Source of the DNA: Marsupella aquatica
Taxonomy: Eukaryota; Marchantiophyta
Assembly (NCBI GenBank): GCA_973895155.1
Contig: OZ316896.1
Coordinates: forward strand, 20,212,001 to 20,276,000
Reading direction: 5' to 3'
DNA: 64,000 bases
Under the pieces are notes generated by a model. The model was given only the letters and a program-made list of their open reading frames with translations, ran no database searches and was not told the DNA's origin. This document shows positions 13,430 to 26,662 of this stretch, piece by piece. The translations under genes were made by a program, and so were the position numbers. Positions within the stretch are counted from its first letter, which is position 1, and the number at the start of each line of letters is the position of its first letter.

Positions 13430-14720
13430 GGAGAGCAATAGTTAAAATCCAAGTTAGAAACATTAAGTATATATCGTGATGGTACAGTCTTCTTTGTATT
13501 TTTAATATAAGAGACTCTATAATATATGAATTAAATTTAGTATAGTAATTTCAATATTTCATTAGTTTATATAAAAAATTATCTTTAATATATAATGATG
13601 GGTAGTAAAAGTTAGAAAATAATTACATAACATATATATACTTTAGTTCAAACCAAAGTTAAAAGAGACAAATCAAGGTCTAGTCGCCCTAGGATCTCTA
13701 GATATTGTATCCACTTGTGGGCTACTCTACAATGGTGCACCTTCAAATTAGAACATTTATCTTGTATCTGTTAGATGGATCTACTTTTGATTTTCAAGAT
13801 AACAAAAAATGTATAAATCAAGGTAGATCCTAATCCCCCTTTCTAATCATTATGCCAATGATCACTTGCTAGAGATTCTCAACCATCCTAGACATTCTCT
13901 ACTTAGTTATTTGAACTCTAATATATTAAAAATATATAAAAACAAAATTATAGTAAAAATATGTAAAACAAAATCTGAAAATTTTAACATATAATTTATT
14001 TTATTGAAATATTTATCTCATTAAAATCTTTGATAAAATGGTTTAAGAGTGATTATTTAAAAAATATTTTTCATAATATTATATTATATAAAAATAATTT
14101 TTTAATAAGATAAATGAAATATAGAAATTACTTTAATAAATTTTGTTAAATTCATGTATCATAGAATCTATCATAATATAAATACAAAGAAGACAATACC
14201 GTTAGAGAAAATTTCTCTTAACATTCTCTAGAGTGGTCAAGTGCATGCCCTGATCTCTAGCACTAGATAGTTGACAAGCTCTTGCATCCAAGCTCCAATA
14301 ATTTAAAATGTAAGACACTAAGAAACATCTTCAATATTGAATAGTAGGAAGGAGATATGCAGCCAAGAGTTGAGCCATGAAGATCTGGGGACTAAAACGA
14401 ACGATTGTCCTCAGACCACCGACTGTCTCAAGCTTGGGCTCCCTGTCACAATGTATATATGACTATTCGGAGCTAGTGAAGCTGTGCCCTATTCGATATC
14501 AAAGTCCTACCTATTTATACTGTCCGCTGCTGGATCGAGACAACCCCTGGACACAACCCACGGCAGTACACCGAAAGCAAGAATGAAGTTGCGTAATCTT
14601 CCAAGTTGTCCAACATAGCTAGCTTGACCGTGTCCATTCTTGGAGCCACCAAACCTGATCGAAAGTTGTTGTTCAATTCAAGCAATACTCCGCGTAAGCA
14701 TAAACTCAGTCCAGAAACAA
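13430..14720. repeat. Diverged duplicated block, copy B (partner 6680-8470)
   Basis: This is the second copy of the block described at 6680-8470, in the same orientation. It includes TCAGACCACCGACTGTCTCA at about 14414 and GACCGTGTCCATTCTTGGAG at about 14626. The TATA-like box is changed here (CTATTTATAC at about 14510). It is followed about 330 bp later by a copy of the NAC gene's 3' flank. Confidence 0.7.
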
Positions 14721-15049
14721 AGACAAGTTTTATAATGTTTAGAATAGAGGATTGAATTCACTTCCGATCTGGATGATTTCAAGTCGATCACCAACCTTGA
14801 ATTGAGCGGTCATGTTTTTGTACAATCGCCCAATGCATGTTATTTGCCCGTTAATTAACGATGTAAATTGTCTGCGACACGATGCTGGCAAGACCACGAA
14901 GCATCGCCTGCGGGACAACCCCCAGTACTCCCTACAACCTTCTCCGGAACTGTACATAGAAATCCCGTGCCCCCAAAGGAACCTAACAGTCTCACGACTG
15001 GGTTGTTTTTAGTTCTCAACGCGTGAATTTGGGAGTCAACCACGAATTG

Positions 15050-15600
15050 CAGATACCATGAAAGTTCAACCAAATTCGTCTGTCTTCAAACTGAGGAAGG
15101 CAAGAATCATCTGATGCTATTGATGTGCATCAGATCTTGATGATATAATATTAGGTTTCTTTTTGAAAGAAGCATTTACCCTCGCGTACGAGAGATGATA
15201 TCTGTATGAAACCGATCTCAGAGTTAATTTTTGAATGGTCAAATAAAAGAATCTAGTGTGCTGTATTTAAGGTCTCGCAGCTGAGCTTCACGCCATATAA
15301 TCGTGTGTGGTTGTGCATGAATAATGTTTGACTTTGTCAGGCTTTGTCCCCAGGTCGCCTTACTTGCTGTGCGGGCTTGTGTCAAAAATATAGGTAGGTT
15401 CTGTATGATGGTGTGACTGTAGTTCATGGCTGTCGCAAAGCTTCATTGTCAAGAACCCTTTTATGCTATATACAGTAATTAAGTGGAGCTGAAATCAATG
15501 CATTTTGGGCCATGGAAGGCTCGTTTGTCTATGATCTGCGTGTGAGCAATTCACATCAAGAGTCACTTCTACTTGTTGTCTGCTACTTGTAAAAATTCCC
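15050..15600. pseudogene. Relic copy of the NAC gene 3' flank, coding exons absent
   Basis: This segment aligns in order with 26806-27425, just 3' of the NAC stop codon. Matching landmarks are GTTCAACCAAATTCGTCTGT against GTTCAACTGAATTCGTCCGT, then ACTGAGGAAGGCA, GATGTGCATCAGATC, TCTAGTGTGCT, CTGAGCTTCACGCCAT against CTGAGCTTTATGCCAT, and TGCCGCAAAGCT-like ends. I estimate roughly 70-75 percent identity by eye. No NAC-coding sequence is detectable upstream in 14720-15050. It looks like the remains of a second NAC-type locus whose exons were deleted. Confidence 0.65.
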
Positions 15601-17289
15601 TAGCTTGGGGCCAGTCCTAAGCCCCTCGCCGGACTGGTTGATCGATAGAGTCCACAAATACGTCTAGAGTTCACTCCGGGTGCACAATTTTTCCGTCAGC
15701 TAGAGATTATTTGTAGTGTTTGAACATAAACAAGAGCTAGCATATTGTATTTGAAAAGTAGTGGGTATTAAGTATGCGATTCGAAACGAAACAAGAGATG
15801 GCTGAGACGGCGCTATAAGACAATTAGGACACTTCCGATAGAACAAAGAGTTCAGATGGCATTTCTGTAGACATCAAATAAAATATAGAAAATCAGCAAA
15901 CTGAGAGCTAAGTCTACCGACGTGATATTTTGTTACCTCCTTCCTAAGTGTTTTGAAGGATCCAGAGAAGTTCTTGCCTCTCCTCGTTACCGCGAATGTG
16001 ATGACAGCTGCCCAAGTATTCGAAATTTCCAGGAGTTCAGTGGCCGGTTTCAAACCATGGTAGGGGACAAAGTAGGGCTCATGGGGGACGCGCGAACATC
16101 ATTCGTTACCCAGGAATAGCTCGAAATAATGTATGAGAAGATATTAAAAATGTCAACCAAAGATCTCAAAAGCAGGCGTACTGCCTATCCTACGGAAAGG
16201 TTGCCTTGGGAGGTCCCACTACAGTACCTAACGTGAACGTCATCACGCTGACGTCAACTTGGTCTCAATTCCTGTCACGATGGGGGGTAGCCAATAGACT
16301 GGATATATTCCCGTCAACCAGGCACTTTTGGGGTCTTTTGACACCGTTTTTTAATCTCAACTGCACGTGTGTCTGGATGTCTGGATTTGTATTGTTTATT
16401 TGTGAAGGTAAAAGAACAATCAGGTCCAGAATGTAAACAAGTGCTGCTAATGTAGAGCTAACCTTGAATCTGTTGACATTCGTTTAGTACGTAACACCCT
16501 TTTAGACGGCAATATTAATTTGTCGAGAGCGACTGAAAGATCTCTCAGGAATTCCTTCTCAGGGTACAAAGAGTATTTTGCTGGACAGTAACAACGTAGC
16601 AATTCATGGTAGAGTCCTCTAGCAAGAGAGGCAGAGGAGGTAATCAACGTCATTGTCCAGTATCAAGCTCTGAATGCGGAGTTGGATCTGATGTTGGCAT
16701 CGGGTGGAGAGAGGCCGAGAACTGAAGTTTAACGGACATCTCGAGTCTCTTCCTTGGGTTAAAAGTAGATTTCGTAGCGAGTTGCACCAATTCTTGTGGG
16801 CGGAGCAGAGCAACGGCTTTGGTTTGGTTGAGATATCCGGCTTCCTTGATATGAGATAAATGCATCGCAGGCTCGTATGCAGTGCGTCAAGCTCAGGAAG
16901 AGTTCATTCTGCTGCAAGTGAGCTCATCAGAAGGCGGAACGGAAGTGAAATTTGTGGTACTCTGCAGTTTGGTGTGCGTGGGTGGGATAGACAGGGCTCC
17001 AGAGAAGGAGAATGGCGGCTACCCACATGAAGGGAGTGCCAATTCTTCCTGCTTTGGTGCCACAGCTAGAATATCTGAAGCTTTACTCTCCGATTCCCCT
17101 GCGGGTGTGTATTCCCAACCTGCCTAAGACTGGCTCTGTAATTCACTCCATACGGGTGTTTCTTGATTCGCTAGAGACCCGCTCTTCGTTCGGCCTTTTT
17201 GTGGGTGTGCTTATTATACTGATTGTGCACTGAGGGTTGGTTTCGTACTCAAAATAGATGCCTCAAGCAACTCTTGAATCCACGAATGT
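15601..17289. other. Gene-free intergenic sequence
   Basis: No recognisable gene or element. Open frames of 60-80 codons overlap on both strands without motifs. Confidence 0.45.
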
Positions 17290-17530
17290 TCAGAGTTTTC
17301 TAAAATTCTAAAACAAAAAATTCTAAAAAAATTTGAAACTCTGGATACACTTTTCAAATTTTGTCTTATTCAAATTTTTTGTGTCATGTATTTTTATTTC
17401 AAATTTTTTGTGTCATTTATTTTTATCTCAAGGCCCAGCCTTTATATCATTTACATTTTAAATTAATTTTTAAATCTCTTTAATTTTAGGTATTTTAGAG
17501 TATTTTAAACTTGTTTTGACAGTTCCTTTA
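17290..17530. repeat. AT-rich low-complexity sequence with a 29-bp tandem repeat
   Basis: A unit beginning TCAAATTTTTTGTGTCAT and ending TATTTTTAT occurs at about 17370 and again at about 17399. The surrounding sequence is runs of A and T. Confidence 0.7.
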
Positions 17531-17629
17531 TAACTTTTAAAGTTTTTTTGGCCTTGAAAACCGAAAGCAGGCCCATCCAACAGAGGATAGACGTCCTGCT
17601 TTGGAACATGCATTTCTATGTAGGGCAGT

Positions 17630-17850
17630 CACAAGGGGACAATTCTCAAGATGACCAGGAGGGAGAGAGGATTAAACCAGAACCCAAAGTGGGCAACCAG
17701 GGCTGAGGAGATAATCAATACTCCCACCACTACACCCCACCCACCCACACACATACCCTCCACACCCCTTATGTGTGGAGGGAGGATTGAACCTGGGACC
17801 TCTCGGTTCTAGGCTCATCCTCTGGCCAACTGACCAAAGCCAATTGGTTT
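17630..17850 (-). mobile_element. tRNA-derived SINE-like element
   Basis: On the minus strand the sequence from about 17848 reads GGCTTTGGTCAGTTGGCCAG, resembling a tRNA A box (GGTCAGTTGG). It is followed about 30 nt later by CAGGTTCAATCCTCC, a good pol III B box (GGTTCRANYCC). The downstream part, to about 17630, carries no further tRNA similarity and would be the SINE body; a pyrimidine and CCCACC-rich stretch lies inside it. The anticodon arm does not fold as a normal tRNA, so this is not a tRNA gene. Target duplications were not identified. Confidence 0.6.
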
Positions 17851-19390
17851 AACTTTTAAAGTTTATGATTTCTTAGAGATGAGGCAAACTCCACCATTTG
17901 AACAAGTATTCTCATGAGTGAGGAAAATGATTGTGAGTAACATGAACACATAGTCTTTTAAATTCCCCTCATGTATTTCTTTCCTAAATTTATGACTTTT
18001 ATTGAAATGAGTATCATTCATAAGTGACTGTCATTCATAAGGGACATTGAATTAAGTGCACAAATTGTAGCATCTTTGTGTCATAAAACCTGACTATACT
18101 TTTCATTGGTGCTTTTCTTGGTAAACATTTTACTTATATTATTTTATCTTTCTAGTTATGTTTTCATATTTTATTTATTTTCAGATCACTACAAGACAAA
18201 AAATCATTTTCAAATCATTACAAGACAAAAAAATAATCATGTTCAAAGATGAGCATACTATATTGTGAGTCTTCCTAAGGTCCTGCATCCTTTTTCTCAC
18301 AATGCCGTTTCAAACCAACTAGTCTGGGTTGGGTTTGCTTTCTGATTACGTGATCAAATTAGTCATCCAGACCTAATGACCTAGCACTTGTGACCAAATA
18401 ACATCTTCTACGTACGTGCCTGGAGAGCACGTAGCAAGAGCTACTGTGGTACATGATTCAGATGAGATGCAAATGATGCACTTTCCAAAGTACTGTGGAA
18501 GTATTCGTAAGGCCCAGTCAGAAGCACAACCATCCACTGAACTAAAGAGTAGTCACCAACACTAGAATCAAGCCAAGATAAACCCGCACACAGTCATGCA
18601 ATGGAAAAGACAGAAATAACCATCTCATGTGATACAAACTCAAGAGGACCCTAGTGCTCTGGAAAAAGACAGAAATTCGCTACGTGCGTGGTATGGTTTC
18701 CACTCATTGTTAACTAAGACCCAAGCTTGTCAACCAGCTCTGGCGTCGCCATTTGGAAGGCAGGCTAGGCTTTGCACTCTACAGTCAACATGACCTTTTT
18801 TGGTATCTTTGTCGTGAACTTTAACGAAGTCTGAGAGAAATCTTGTATTCGTTGCAAGCTTCCATATGGCAGGTACATGTGGAGTTCCTGTGCTTGGTAA
18901 GTTCCAGGGATCATCCCTCCAGACCCTCCATGGCCGGGTCTCCTTCGTCCTTGGTCTTTCCATGGCTCCAGGGTTCTCATGGCATTTGGATCATCTCATT
19001 ATATTTTGGAAAACTGCAAGAAAACCATAAAATTGTATTTAGCACCTAGCCTCATTTGCTGACCAAGATAGAATTCATTTGTTTGATTGGTTTCAAGATC
19101 CCCAAGCCATCTCTGTCACATATTTGATCCCAATCCATATATGCCAATAAACCACAGATCTGAACATTCATTCAAACTCCTCAAACCACCTTTAAGTTGC
19201 ATGAAACCACCCTGGTGGCCTAAAGAGTGGAAATGAGTGGTCTACTGTTCACCTAGATAAATGAGGGTACTACTCTTCAATTTGGGGTAGGTTCCTTTTT
19301 ACAGTTGCAGCTGCGGTTGACGGACCAAGAGGACCAAAAGAGTACCAGGAGGACCCAAAGAGAAAGGAAACACTAATACTTACAGAGTTT
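17851..19390. other. Gene-free intergenic sequence
   Basis: No recognisable gene. A short direct repeat (ATCACTACAAGACAAAAAAT and ATCATTACAAGACAAAAAAA) lies at 18185-18235. Confidence 0.45.
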
Positions 19391-19394
19391 GTTT

Positions 19395-20175
19395 GGAGGC
19401 CCTCTAGTGATGGCCAAACAAAAGTTCTAGCTCAAGAGGTTGTATTTGTCCCATCAATGCCATCCTCAGCTAGGTAAGGACTGACCTTTTCAAAAGTTGG
19501 GACCAGCTTTTTTCCCCGCTTTTTTCTCAGTGGGCAAAAATTTGCTAAACTCCACCCTTGAAGAAAGTCTTCACCACCTTTGGCAACAATTTGCTAGGTT
19601 TTCTGTCTTCCATTAGCGTGGATTTCCAGCTAGCTCTGATCTGAGCGTTATAAATTAATTCAGTAATAATTAGATATAAATTAATTCAGTAATAATTAGA
19701 TATAAATTAATTCAGTAATAATTAGACAGGAATTTTCTAGTACCTTCTCCTCCCCCTTCTCCGTCCCACAAGGGGACATTTTACTCCCTTAAAAGCTAAA
19801 CAGAAAAAAATCTTAATGAATCCGTTACTGATGGCCAAACATGAGTTCCAATTCAAGAGTCCATGCGAGAGAACTATACCCTGTTTGTCTCCCACCAAAA
19901 GTCAGATCGTTGCCATCTACGGCTCTAACTGGCCTTTCCAAAAGTTGGGAAAGGTGTTTTTGAGTCGCAAAACTTCCTAATATCTTCCCCTCCTTTACAC
20001 AAGATGCCATTCGCCACGCTTAAAAGCCAAAAAGGAAAACATCTTTTAATTAAAATTCCGGCTCACATGCTCATGGCCAAATTCGAGACTGAATTTGTGT
20101 ATCTGTGGCACGAAACGTCCGATCCTTGCCATCCACGGCTCTGGCTGGCCTGGGCGAAAGTTGGGACAATGGGAC
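19395..20175. repeat. Degenerate tandem array, unit about 240 bp, two clear copies and one partial
   Basis: The word order ATGGCCAAAC, a stretch with TTGCCATC(T/C)ACGGCTCT, then CTGGCC and AAAAGTTGGGA recurs starting at about 19830 and 20072. A poorer copy starts at 19412. The two better copies are each preceded by a related block (ACTCCCTTAAAAGCTAAACA against ACGCTTAAAAGCCAAAAAGG) about 240 bp apart. Confidence 0.65.
19649..19726. repeat. Three perfect 26-bp tandem repeats
   Basis: The unit starting TATAAATTAATTCAGTAATA and ending ATTAGA is present three times without a mismatch at 19649-19674, 19675-19700 and 19701-19726. It is embedded in the 240-bp degenerate array and must be recent. 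Confidence 0.98.
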
Positions 20176-23100
20176 CAGTGTACCTAAAGTTTGGAAGTGT
20201 GCCCCACTACTACTAGTGCGGCCTTTAGGGCGGGAGGACAGAAAGACTCAACCGCCAGTCAGAAAGTGCCCAATCAGGAGCCCCACTCGCGCACCAGGCG
20301 GGTCAGCCCAGGGACAGGCAGGTCTTCCTGGCGGCTTTGACCGTGGGCCACAAGTGTGGGGCCTGTAGAGTCTCAAGGTCTCGGGTCCGCAACCAGTACT
20401 TCAGTATGTGAGTAAAGGTCAGCTAAATAATAATGTAGAAAGGTTGTAGCATGTTGTATCTTGTAACGCGCTTCAAAATTTCGTCTTGTAGCAAATTAAA
20501 AGGGCACTTATTGAGGGTTGGGTACTCTTCTGGCTTCAACTTCAACTTAGGAGTAACTGAAGTGGGGTGGGGGGGCCGCGGAAAGAGAGAGGGGTAAACA
20601 CAAATTAAAAAATTGTATGGGGATTACCTCCAATTTGACCTGGATGAAAATGGAAAAGAAACATTTATGGAGGAAATCAAAAATTATTAAGGGGGTTTAC
20701 TTCCAATATCACCTGGATGAAAATACAAAAGAAAGACTTTCATAGGAATAATCATTATGTGCAGGTGGATTCTTTGTAGGGGGAAATCATTCTATGCAAG
20801 TAAAGTATTTCATTTTTCTCAAAACAAGAATGAAAAGAAGCCAGGTACCTTGGGCTATGCAGTCTGGACCATGGTTTCGGCCATATTCTCACTGTCTGGT
20901 AGATTTGCACTACGATACCCATGTGTTTTAGGTAGAATTTTCCCAAATCTTTAGTTCAGTGAATTTTTTTTCTCCATTTTTGTGGCTTACTGGAAAGTGT
21001 TGTGGCTACTCAACACTAAGAAGAACATTAAGATCTTTCCTCTCCATTCACCAAATGCTCTCTAATGACAAAGTATAGTTGTTGAATCTAGCAGTTCTCC
21101 TTAAATTTAGGAAATTGAAGGGCTCACATATATGGATACATAATTAAAATGCGCAGTCAAATAGCCACTCCTATCCCAAAATGAGAAAACAAATAGCTAG
21201 TTTGCACTACAGTAGAGTAAGGTCCACAGTTTCCAGAAGTGGCCTGGCCTCTTGAAAAATATTGAAAAGTATGAGCCCAAGGTCTAAGCACTATCACATT
21301 TTTAACCAGTAATGATAAGGAATGCATTTATTCACAAAAGCTTGGTTGAAGAACGCATATCCATAAGTCACCTCACTCCCCAAACCATCATATACTAACT
21401 AAAAGAATTAAAGATATCCATGAATAAATAAATCAAGAACGTACAAAACATTGTGCTAGTACCAAAGTCAAGGGAAACGAAATACAAATACTACATTTGT
21501 TTCACAAACAACATGGTTAGACGTACCATTGCAACTACCATAGTAGGATCAACCATTTTCAAATGCAAATTCCATAGATTGAAATCAAATCGTTATTAAT
21601 TTCTTGGTGTAAATGCATGGTCTCAGTTAGAGTCACAAGTTATTAGGGTGTCTCAGACACATTGGGTTTGGCGGTCATCATGGCCTCAGTAGAAAAACGT
21701 TAACGTATGCTGGTAACAATTAATGAGTGCCATTTTAGACAGTGCATAAGTTTTGAGGAACTAACCTACTTTCCATGGGCAATTACTTCTCAACGAGTTT
21801 TGAAACCCCTATTATAGTAGATCCATTTGAATTGCATGCTTGGGACCTGTCCAAGCATCACCTTCAAAAGCACCACAACAAATTATAAACATCTCTAGTG
21901 GCAATTATACACATCTCTAGTGTCACTTCGGTAGAAATATTTATAACTAGCAACATTCCAGGACACAAGATGTACGCAGTGAGGAGCCACAACTCTACAT
22001 TATTCTCCAGGACGGAGTTTTTGGGCTGACCCCAATTAAATGATATTATTATGTAGGTCTACTTTGCTCAATAGCGACCATTTTTTAAACCACTTTTGCC
22101 CCTATAAAGGGCTACGGGTAACTTGTAGTTTTCATTATAAAGAGAAATTGTTCAAGAATAGACTTTGAAGTCCAGAAAAGGTGTTAATTGCAACCTTGTT
22201 TTGGCAAATATTCCACAAAAAGTGATAGCGTTTCACTTTTTATGGCGAATAGTGAGACATGGACTTTTATGGTGAATAGTGAGACATGGAATGAGACTTT
22301 TGTAATGGGCAGGTGTGGTTTAATTAAGATGGGCGAGTCAGACACCCGAGGAAGCCCGGGACTAGCTTTCGTAGGAGTGTATATTTTATAGCTTTAAAAC
22401 TGGGCACCACTTTGCATCCTGCGACCACTCTTAATCTACAGATTAAAGATTGTGAAGAAGGTTCCCCAGATTCTTCGATCTTCGGGTGAGATCAGAGCTG
22501 ACATCATTTAGGGGCTGCGCGCTTTATCTTTTGGGTGGCGGGATCGACACATATATGATTGTGGGCTGCTACAGTCTCATCCTTTAGCGGTGGAGGTTCT
22601 ATCCGTCTCATCCTGAGTATTAGCAATTTTAGCAGCCTCACTGTGATCGAAGGTTCTAGATGATCTATGCCCGTTCCGCAGCGCTGTAACGGCAAACTCA
22701 GCGACGTGACAAGGGCTTGATTTCTCACAGCCTGAGTAAAACTTGGAGAAGTCGTATACTTTCGATCTTGCAAAACAATCACAATGCAACTACGGCTGAC
22801 AGACGAATTGATACTTGAGGTACAGCTTTCGCCCCTACTTTGCCCCATCCGCAAATGCTCCAATGTCCTTTCCAACTCATGGAAGCTCTGCCAGTCTGCC
22901 TTCTCTGGTACTTCATGGTACCCTTCCTAATATGTCGAAATCAAAGATGAAACACAAATGAAAACTGACGTGAGAATACTACGCCGGGTGTTGATTTCAG
23001 GTACTTTTTCCAATGTTGAAGCTGTGACCTAAGAGCTTCACAGCGGTCACCATTGTTGTGTCTCCAAACGATGTTTCCAGCACAAGGTAAGAAATTTACG

Positions 23101-24301
23101 GAGGCTATCATACTATTTGATCTCAGTGTGGGGTGTGTTTGATGCAGACCTGTGGATCCCTCGCCTAAATTCTTAGCAGTCCACTTTTAAGACTGATGAG
23201 ACCGGGGATGAGACTAGAGGTACACAGTTGTGCTTAATTCGTCGGATGGCCGAGCCTAGATTAGTCGTCTACAAGTGGTGATGAATGTGTAGCTCATGTT
23301 ATCACAACAACTTGGGATTGCCTCAAACCCTCCAAATTGTAGACATACTAGTCGCCTGAGATATATAGATCGTTTCAACCAGGCAGACCGAAGTAAGCAT
23401 ACAATCATGTATGCGCAGGAGGGTTAGTTATATAATACCTAGCGCCAGATGACCTTAATTCAATTGCTTTGAACCTACCGTAGAAGGGAATTAAGTCTTT
23501 GTCAATGATTCTTTCCTTTCTACGCAAGTACTTTTCACTGTAGGTTTGTCGCTATAACTATGGTGCAAATTGTAGAGTGTGTGAATGATCAGGATCCCAA
23601 ACACTTAAACTCTTATGTTACAGCTAGAGAAGCCTCGTAAACAAAATAGTGGGTAAAAAGACACGAATCTGCAACGTCTGACTATGTACGGTGTTGGATT
23701 GAATTAAAATCATAATGGCGGATATCTACCACTGTCATGCTGTTGTCGACACGATCCATAGACATACTGTTCTAGATGATAGCGATGCAGCTAGGACACG
23801 TGGAGTACCTGTCGGGCTTCCCTGCTTGGAATCGTTTTGACAGTAACCCGAGGCCAGAAATTGAAGATCTGGTACATCTTAGAAAACCATAGCTAGTAAC
23901 GAGAAACGGAAACCACTTGAGCACGAATTAAGTATTGCCATGTTGATTGATTTAGTGCCTCACGTTTACTGCAATGCCTTCTACGTACATCAGAAAGCGA
24001 CTTCAGTGCCCAAGACTTATTCGAGTTACATTGTCATGCTTCAGGAGAAAACGTGATCTGCAAACAGATTTACGGATTTTTTTCAATAACCAGGGAAGAT
24101 TGTGTACTTTTTTCGCCTCTGAAAGGCAAAAGATATTTCAAGGTTCGACAAGACTCAAGATAGGAGATATTCTGGGTTAGGTGGTGGTGTTTCCATGCGC
24201 GCTGTTCACAATCTCCAACTCATCCGACATCTAATAACCACCTCGCAGTCATCACCGCTTCCCCTGACGGAAGTTGGTCATTTACAGGACGTTATCCGTT
24301 G
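20176..24301. other. Gene-free sequence upstream of the NAC gene
   Basis: I see no supported gene. A 123-codon minus-strand open frame at 22504-22875 has no recognisable motif. The last few hundred bases presumably include the NAC promoter; no TATA box was confidently placed. Confidence 0.4.
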
Positions 24302-26662
24302 ATGACAGCGAAGGGATCGCCAGCAGATATGGCTCTGACTACAAGGAAAGAAGTATCGCAGCTAGAACTGCCCAAGGGGTTTCGTTTCCATCCTACAGAT
24401 GAAGAATTGGTGATGTACTATTTGTGCCCCAAGGCGGAATCCCAGCCTTTCTCACTTCAAATCATTGCGGACGTGGATATCTACAAGTTCGACCCTTGGA
24501 ACTTACCTGGTATGTGAGCTCTATTTTAGAACTAACTTCAGGCATGTCTAGAATGTGTCTGAATGTCCTGTTTGCATCGATCGGCTCCACAGGTCATCGT
24601 GCGGAGCCACCATATATAGCTAGAGCTGACGTCCAAAGCGGATGTGACTCACGTTGGGATTACTCGTCAACCAGTTCAATACCAAATCACAGAGTGGAAA
24701 GGATGAAGAACGGGAGAGACGGACAAGGACTAAGGCACCGACCTAAGCTTAGATCTAGTACACAATACTAACCCTGGGCTGGGTGGAGCTAAGAGACTGT
24801 ATACGGTGCCAGTAAGGTCCAGCTTCGAAGACTAGGTAGAAGAATGGTGACAAAATTGGTGTGTTAAAAGAAATCTTTGGCGTTCCAAAACGTGCCTACC
24901 TCATAGAGTCCGTAATGATACAAATATCTCAGGTCCGATTGAACGTGAGTTTCGAAAACCAATGACCAATGTCATCCCCTAACTGTTCAAGTTCAGAGGA
25001 GTGAATGTAGGCTGAAAACACATATGACCAAGCGGTGATTGATCAGATTCATCTGAGACCATATCGTCCTAAATTAAAGACCGTAAGCAGTGCGCGACGG
25101 CCTAGAAAGCTATCGTAAAATATTGATGTCTTCGAATATATGTTCGAAAAGCGCTTTAGATTAATTTCAAGAACAGGTTGCAATGGTTTAATCTATTCAG
25201 TGGAAGATTCTACTCTCAGTAAATAAGATCGGAGACCTCCAGCCTAGGGTTATAGTACCTGGCGTTAGAAACCAAATCTGTGCTAGCTTGCCAAGGTCAT
25301 CAATATTACGTATCATCTCTGAGTTAGAGCTTCTCTAGGAAAGTGTCATGTAGCATGAGCTAAGAGAGCTGTGAAGTCGGACTCATCAATTTAAAGGTTT
25401 CGAGCTTGGAAGTTTTCATCTCGGAGCTAGCTAGCCATAGGTCATGAATCTAGGCGACTGCTTACATTAGGAGTTTCAACACATTTGTCAACATGGTCAA
25501 GGGTGCATCCTCTCGATCAACCTGAGTCAGCGTTTTTGGAAGATCACCGTATGAAGGTGCAAGTGCGTTGTCTTGATAGTTTCAGGCTGTCAGATCTAAT
25601 GAGACCTTGAACTTTCCCCAGAAAGTCTTACGTAGTGTTGCAATTGGCGGGTTGCAGAAAGGGCGGTTCATGGGGAGAATGAGTGGTATTTCTTCAGTCC
25701 TCGGGACCGGAAATACCCCAATGGGTCGCGGCCAAACAGGTCAGCAAGATCGGGTTACTGGAAGGCGACGGGTACGGATAAGCATATCAGCTGTGCAGTC
25801 GATGCTGACGACGGTGCGTACCAGAAGATGAAGAAGCTGGGCGTTAAAAAGGCGTTGGTGTTCTACAAGGGCCGGGCGCCCAATGGTACAAAGACGAACT
25901 GGATCATGCACGAGTACCGTCTGGCCGAAAACGCCCGCACGGCCTCTGCCAAGGCGCTGGGGCCTCACTGCCGTCGAGTCCACCGGAAAGGCTCTCTCAG
26001 GGTACGTCTACTCTAGTTTCAGTTTGTAATTAAAATCCTTTGAATGGAACGTCTATTGTCGGTCCATGAAGTGATTCAGATTTTAGTCTGATGTTTTGAA
26101 GTGTTCTTAAGATTGTTTTGATACCATTTCAAATGGATGCATTCATCTTTAATACATATATAGGAGATTCACAGGAATTGTAGTGATGGCCTTAGTTTGA
26201 ATATATGATAGATGGACAGCAATGGCTTAGGGGACAAATAGTATGGTGGAATAAAAATTAAAGATGTCACGAAGAATCCAATTTCTGAGTGGCTGATTCG
26301 ATGTGCCGGTGAGCTAATCTATCTGCAATCTTTGCTGTGAATTCGTGCAGCTAGACGACTGGGTTCTGTGCAGAATATACAAGAAGAACAGCACAGCGGG
26401 CAGTCCAACTGGTGACGGAAAGGCAGAAAAGTCCGATGAGAAGGAGGATTCTATTCCTGAAGAAAGCATTAATATGGACTCGTCGTCCGTCGTGGAGGAC
26501 TTTCTGGCATCGTTACCAGAAATCGAAAGCTCGAAGCTTAATCAGCTTCAATTGCTTCCAAAGCTAGAGGAGACCAGCTTGAGTTTACTCATCGACTACG
26601 ACCTGCAGAGCATGGAATCAGTAGTCATAGATCACTCTCCAGCTGATGATTTCGAAGACTGA
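24302..26662 (+). CDS. NAC-domain transcription factor, three exons
   Basis: NAC proteins are plant-specific DNA-binding regulators acting in the nucleus, often as dimers. The exons are 24302-24509, 25658-26001 and 26351-26662, with GT-AG introns of 1148 and 349 bp; they total 864 nt, or 287 aa. Exon 1 gives subdomain [16 protein letters not shown] (residues 23-37), and [13 protein letters not shown]. Exon 2 gives [31 protein letters not shown] and [20 protein letters not shown] followed by IMHEYRL. Exon 3 opens with [11 protein letters not shown], closing the domain near residue 196. Intron positions in subdomains B and D/E are typical of NAC genes. The remaining 91 aa are acidic and Ser-rich, a plausible activation region. 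An in-frame second ATG lies at 24329. No break is seen, and the NAC subgroup is not assigned. Confidence 0.95.

Noticed and set aside
22504-22875. 123-codon minus-strand open frame
   Set aside because: No recognisable motif, overlapping frames on the same strand, no splice partner; looks like a chance opening.
24302-26662. Whether the NAC gene is broken, because separate frames are needed for its parts
   Set aside because: The frame changes fall exactly at GT-AG introns in usual NAC positions; joined exons keep frame.
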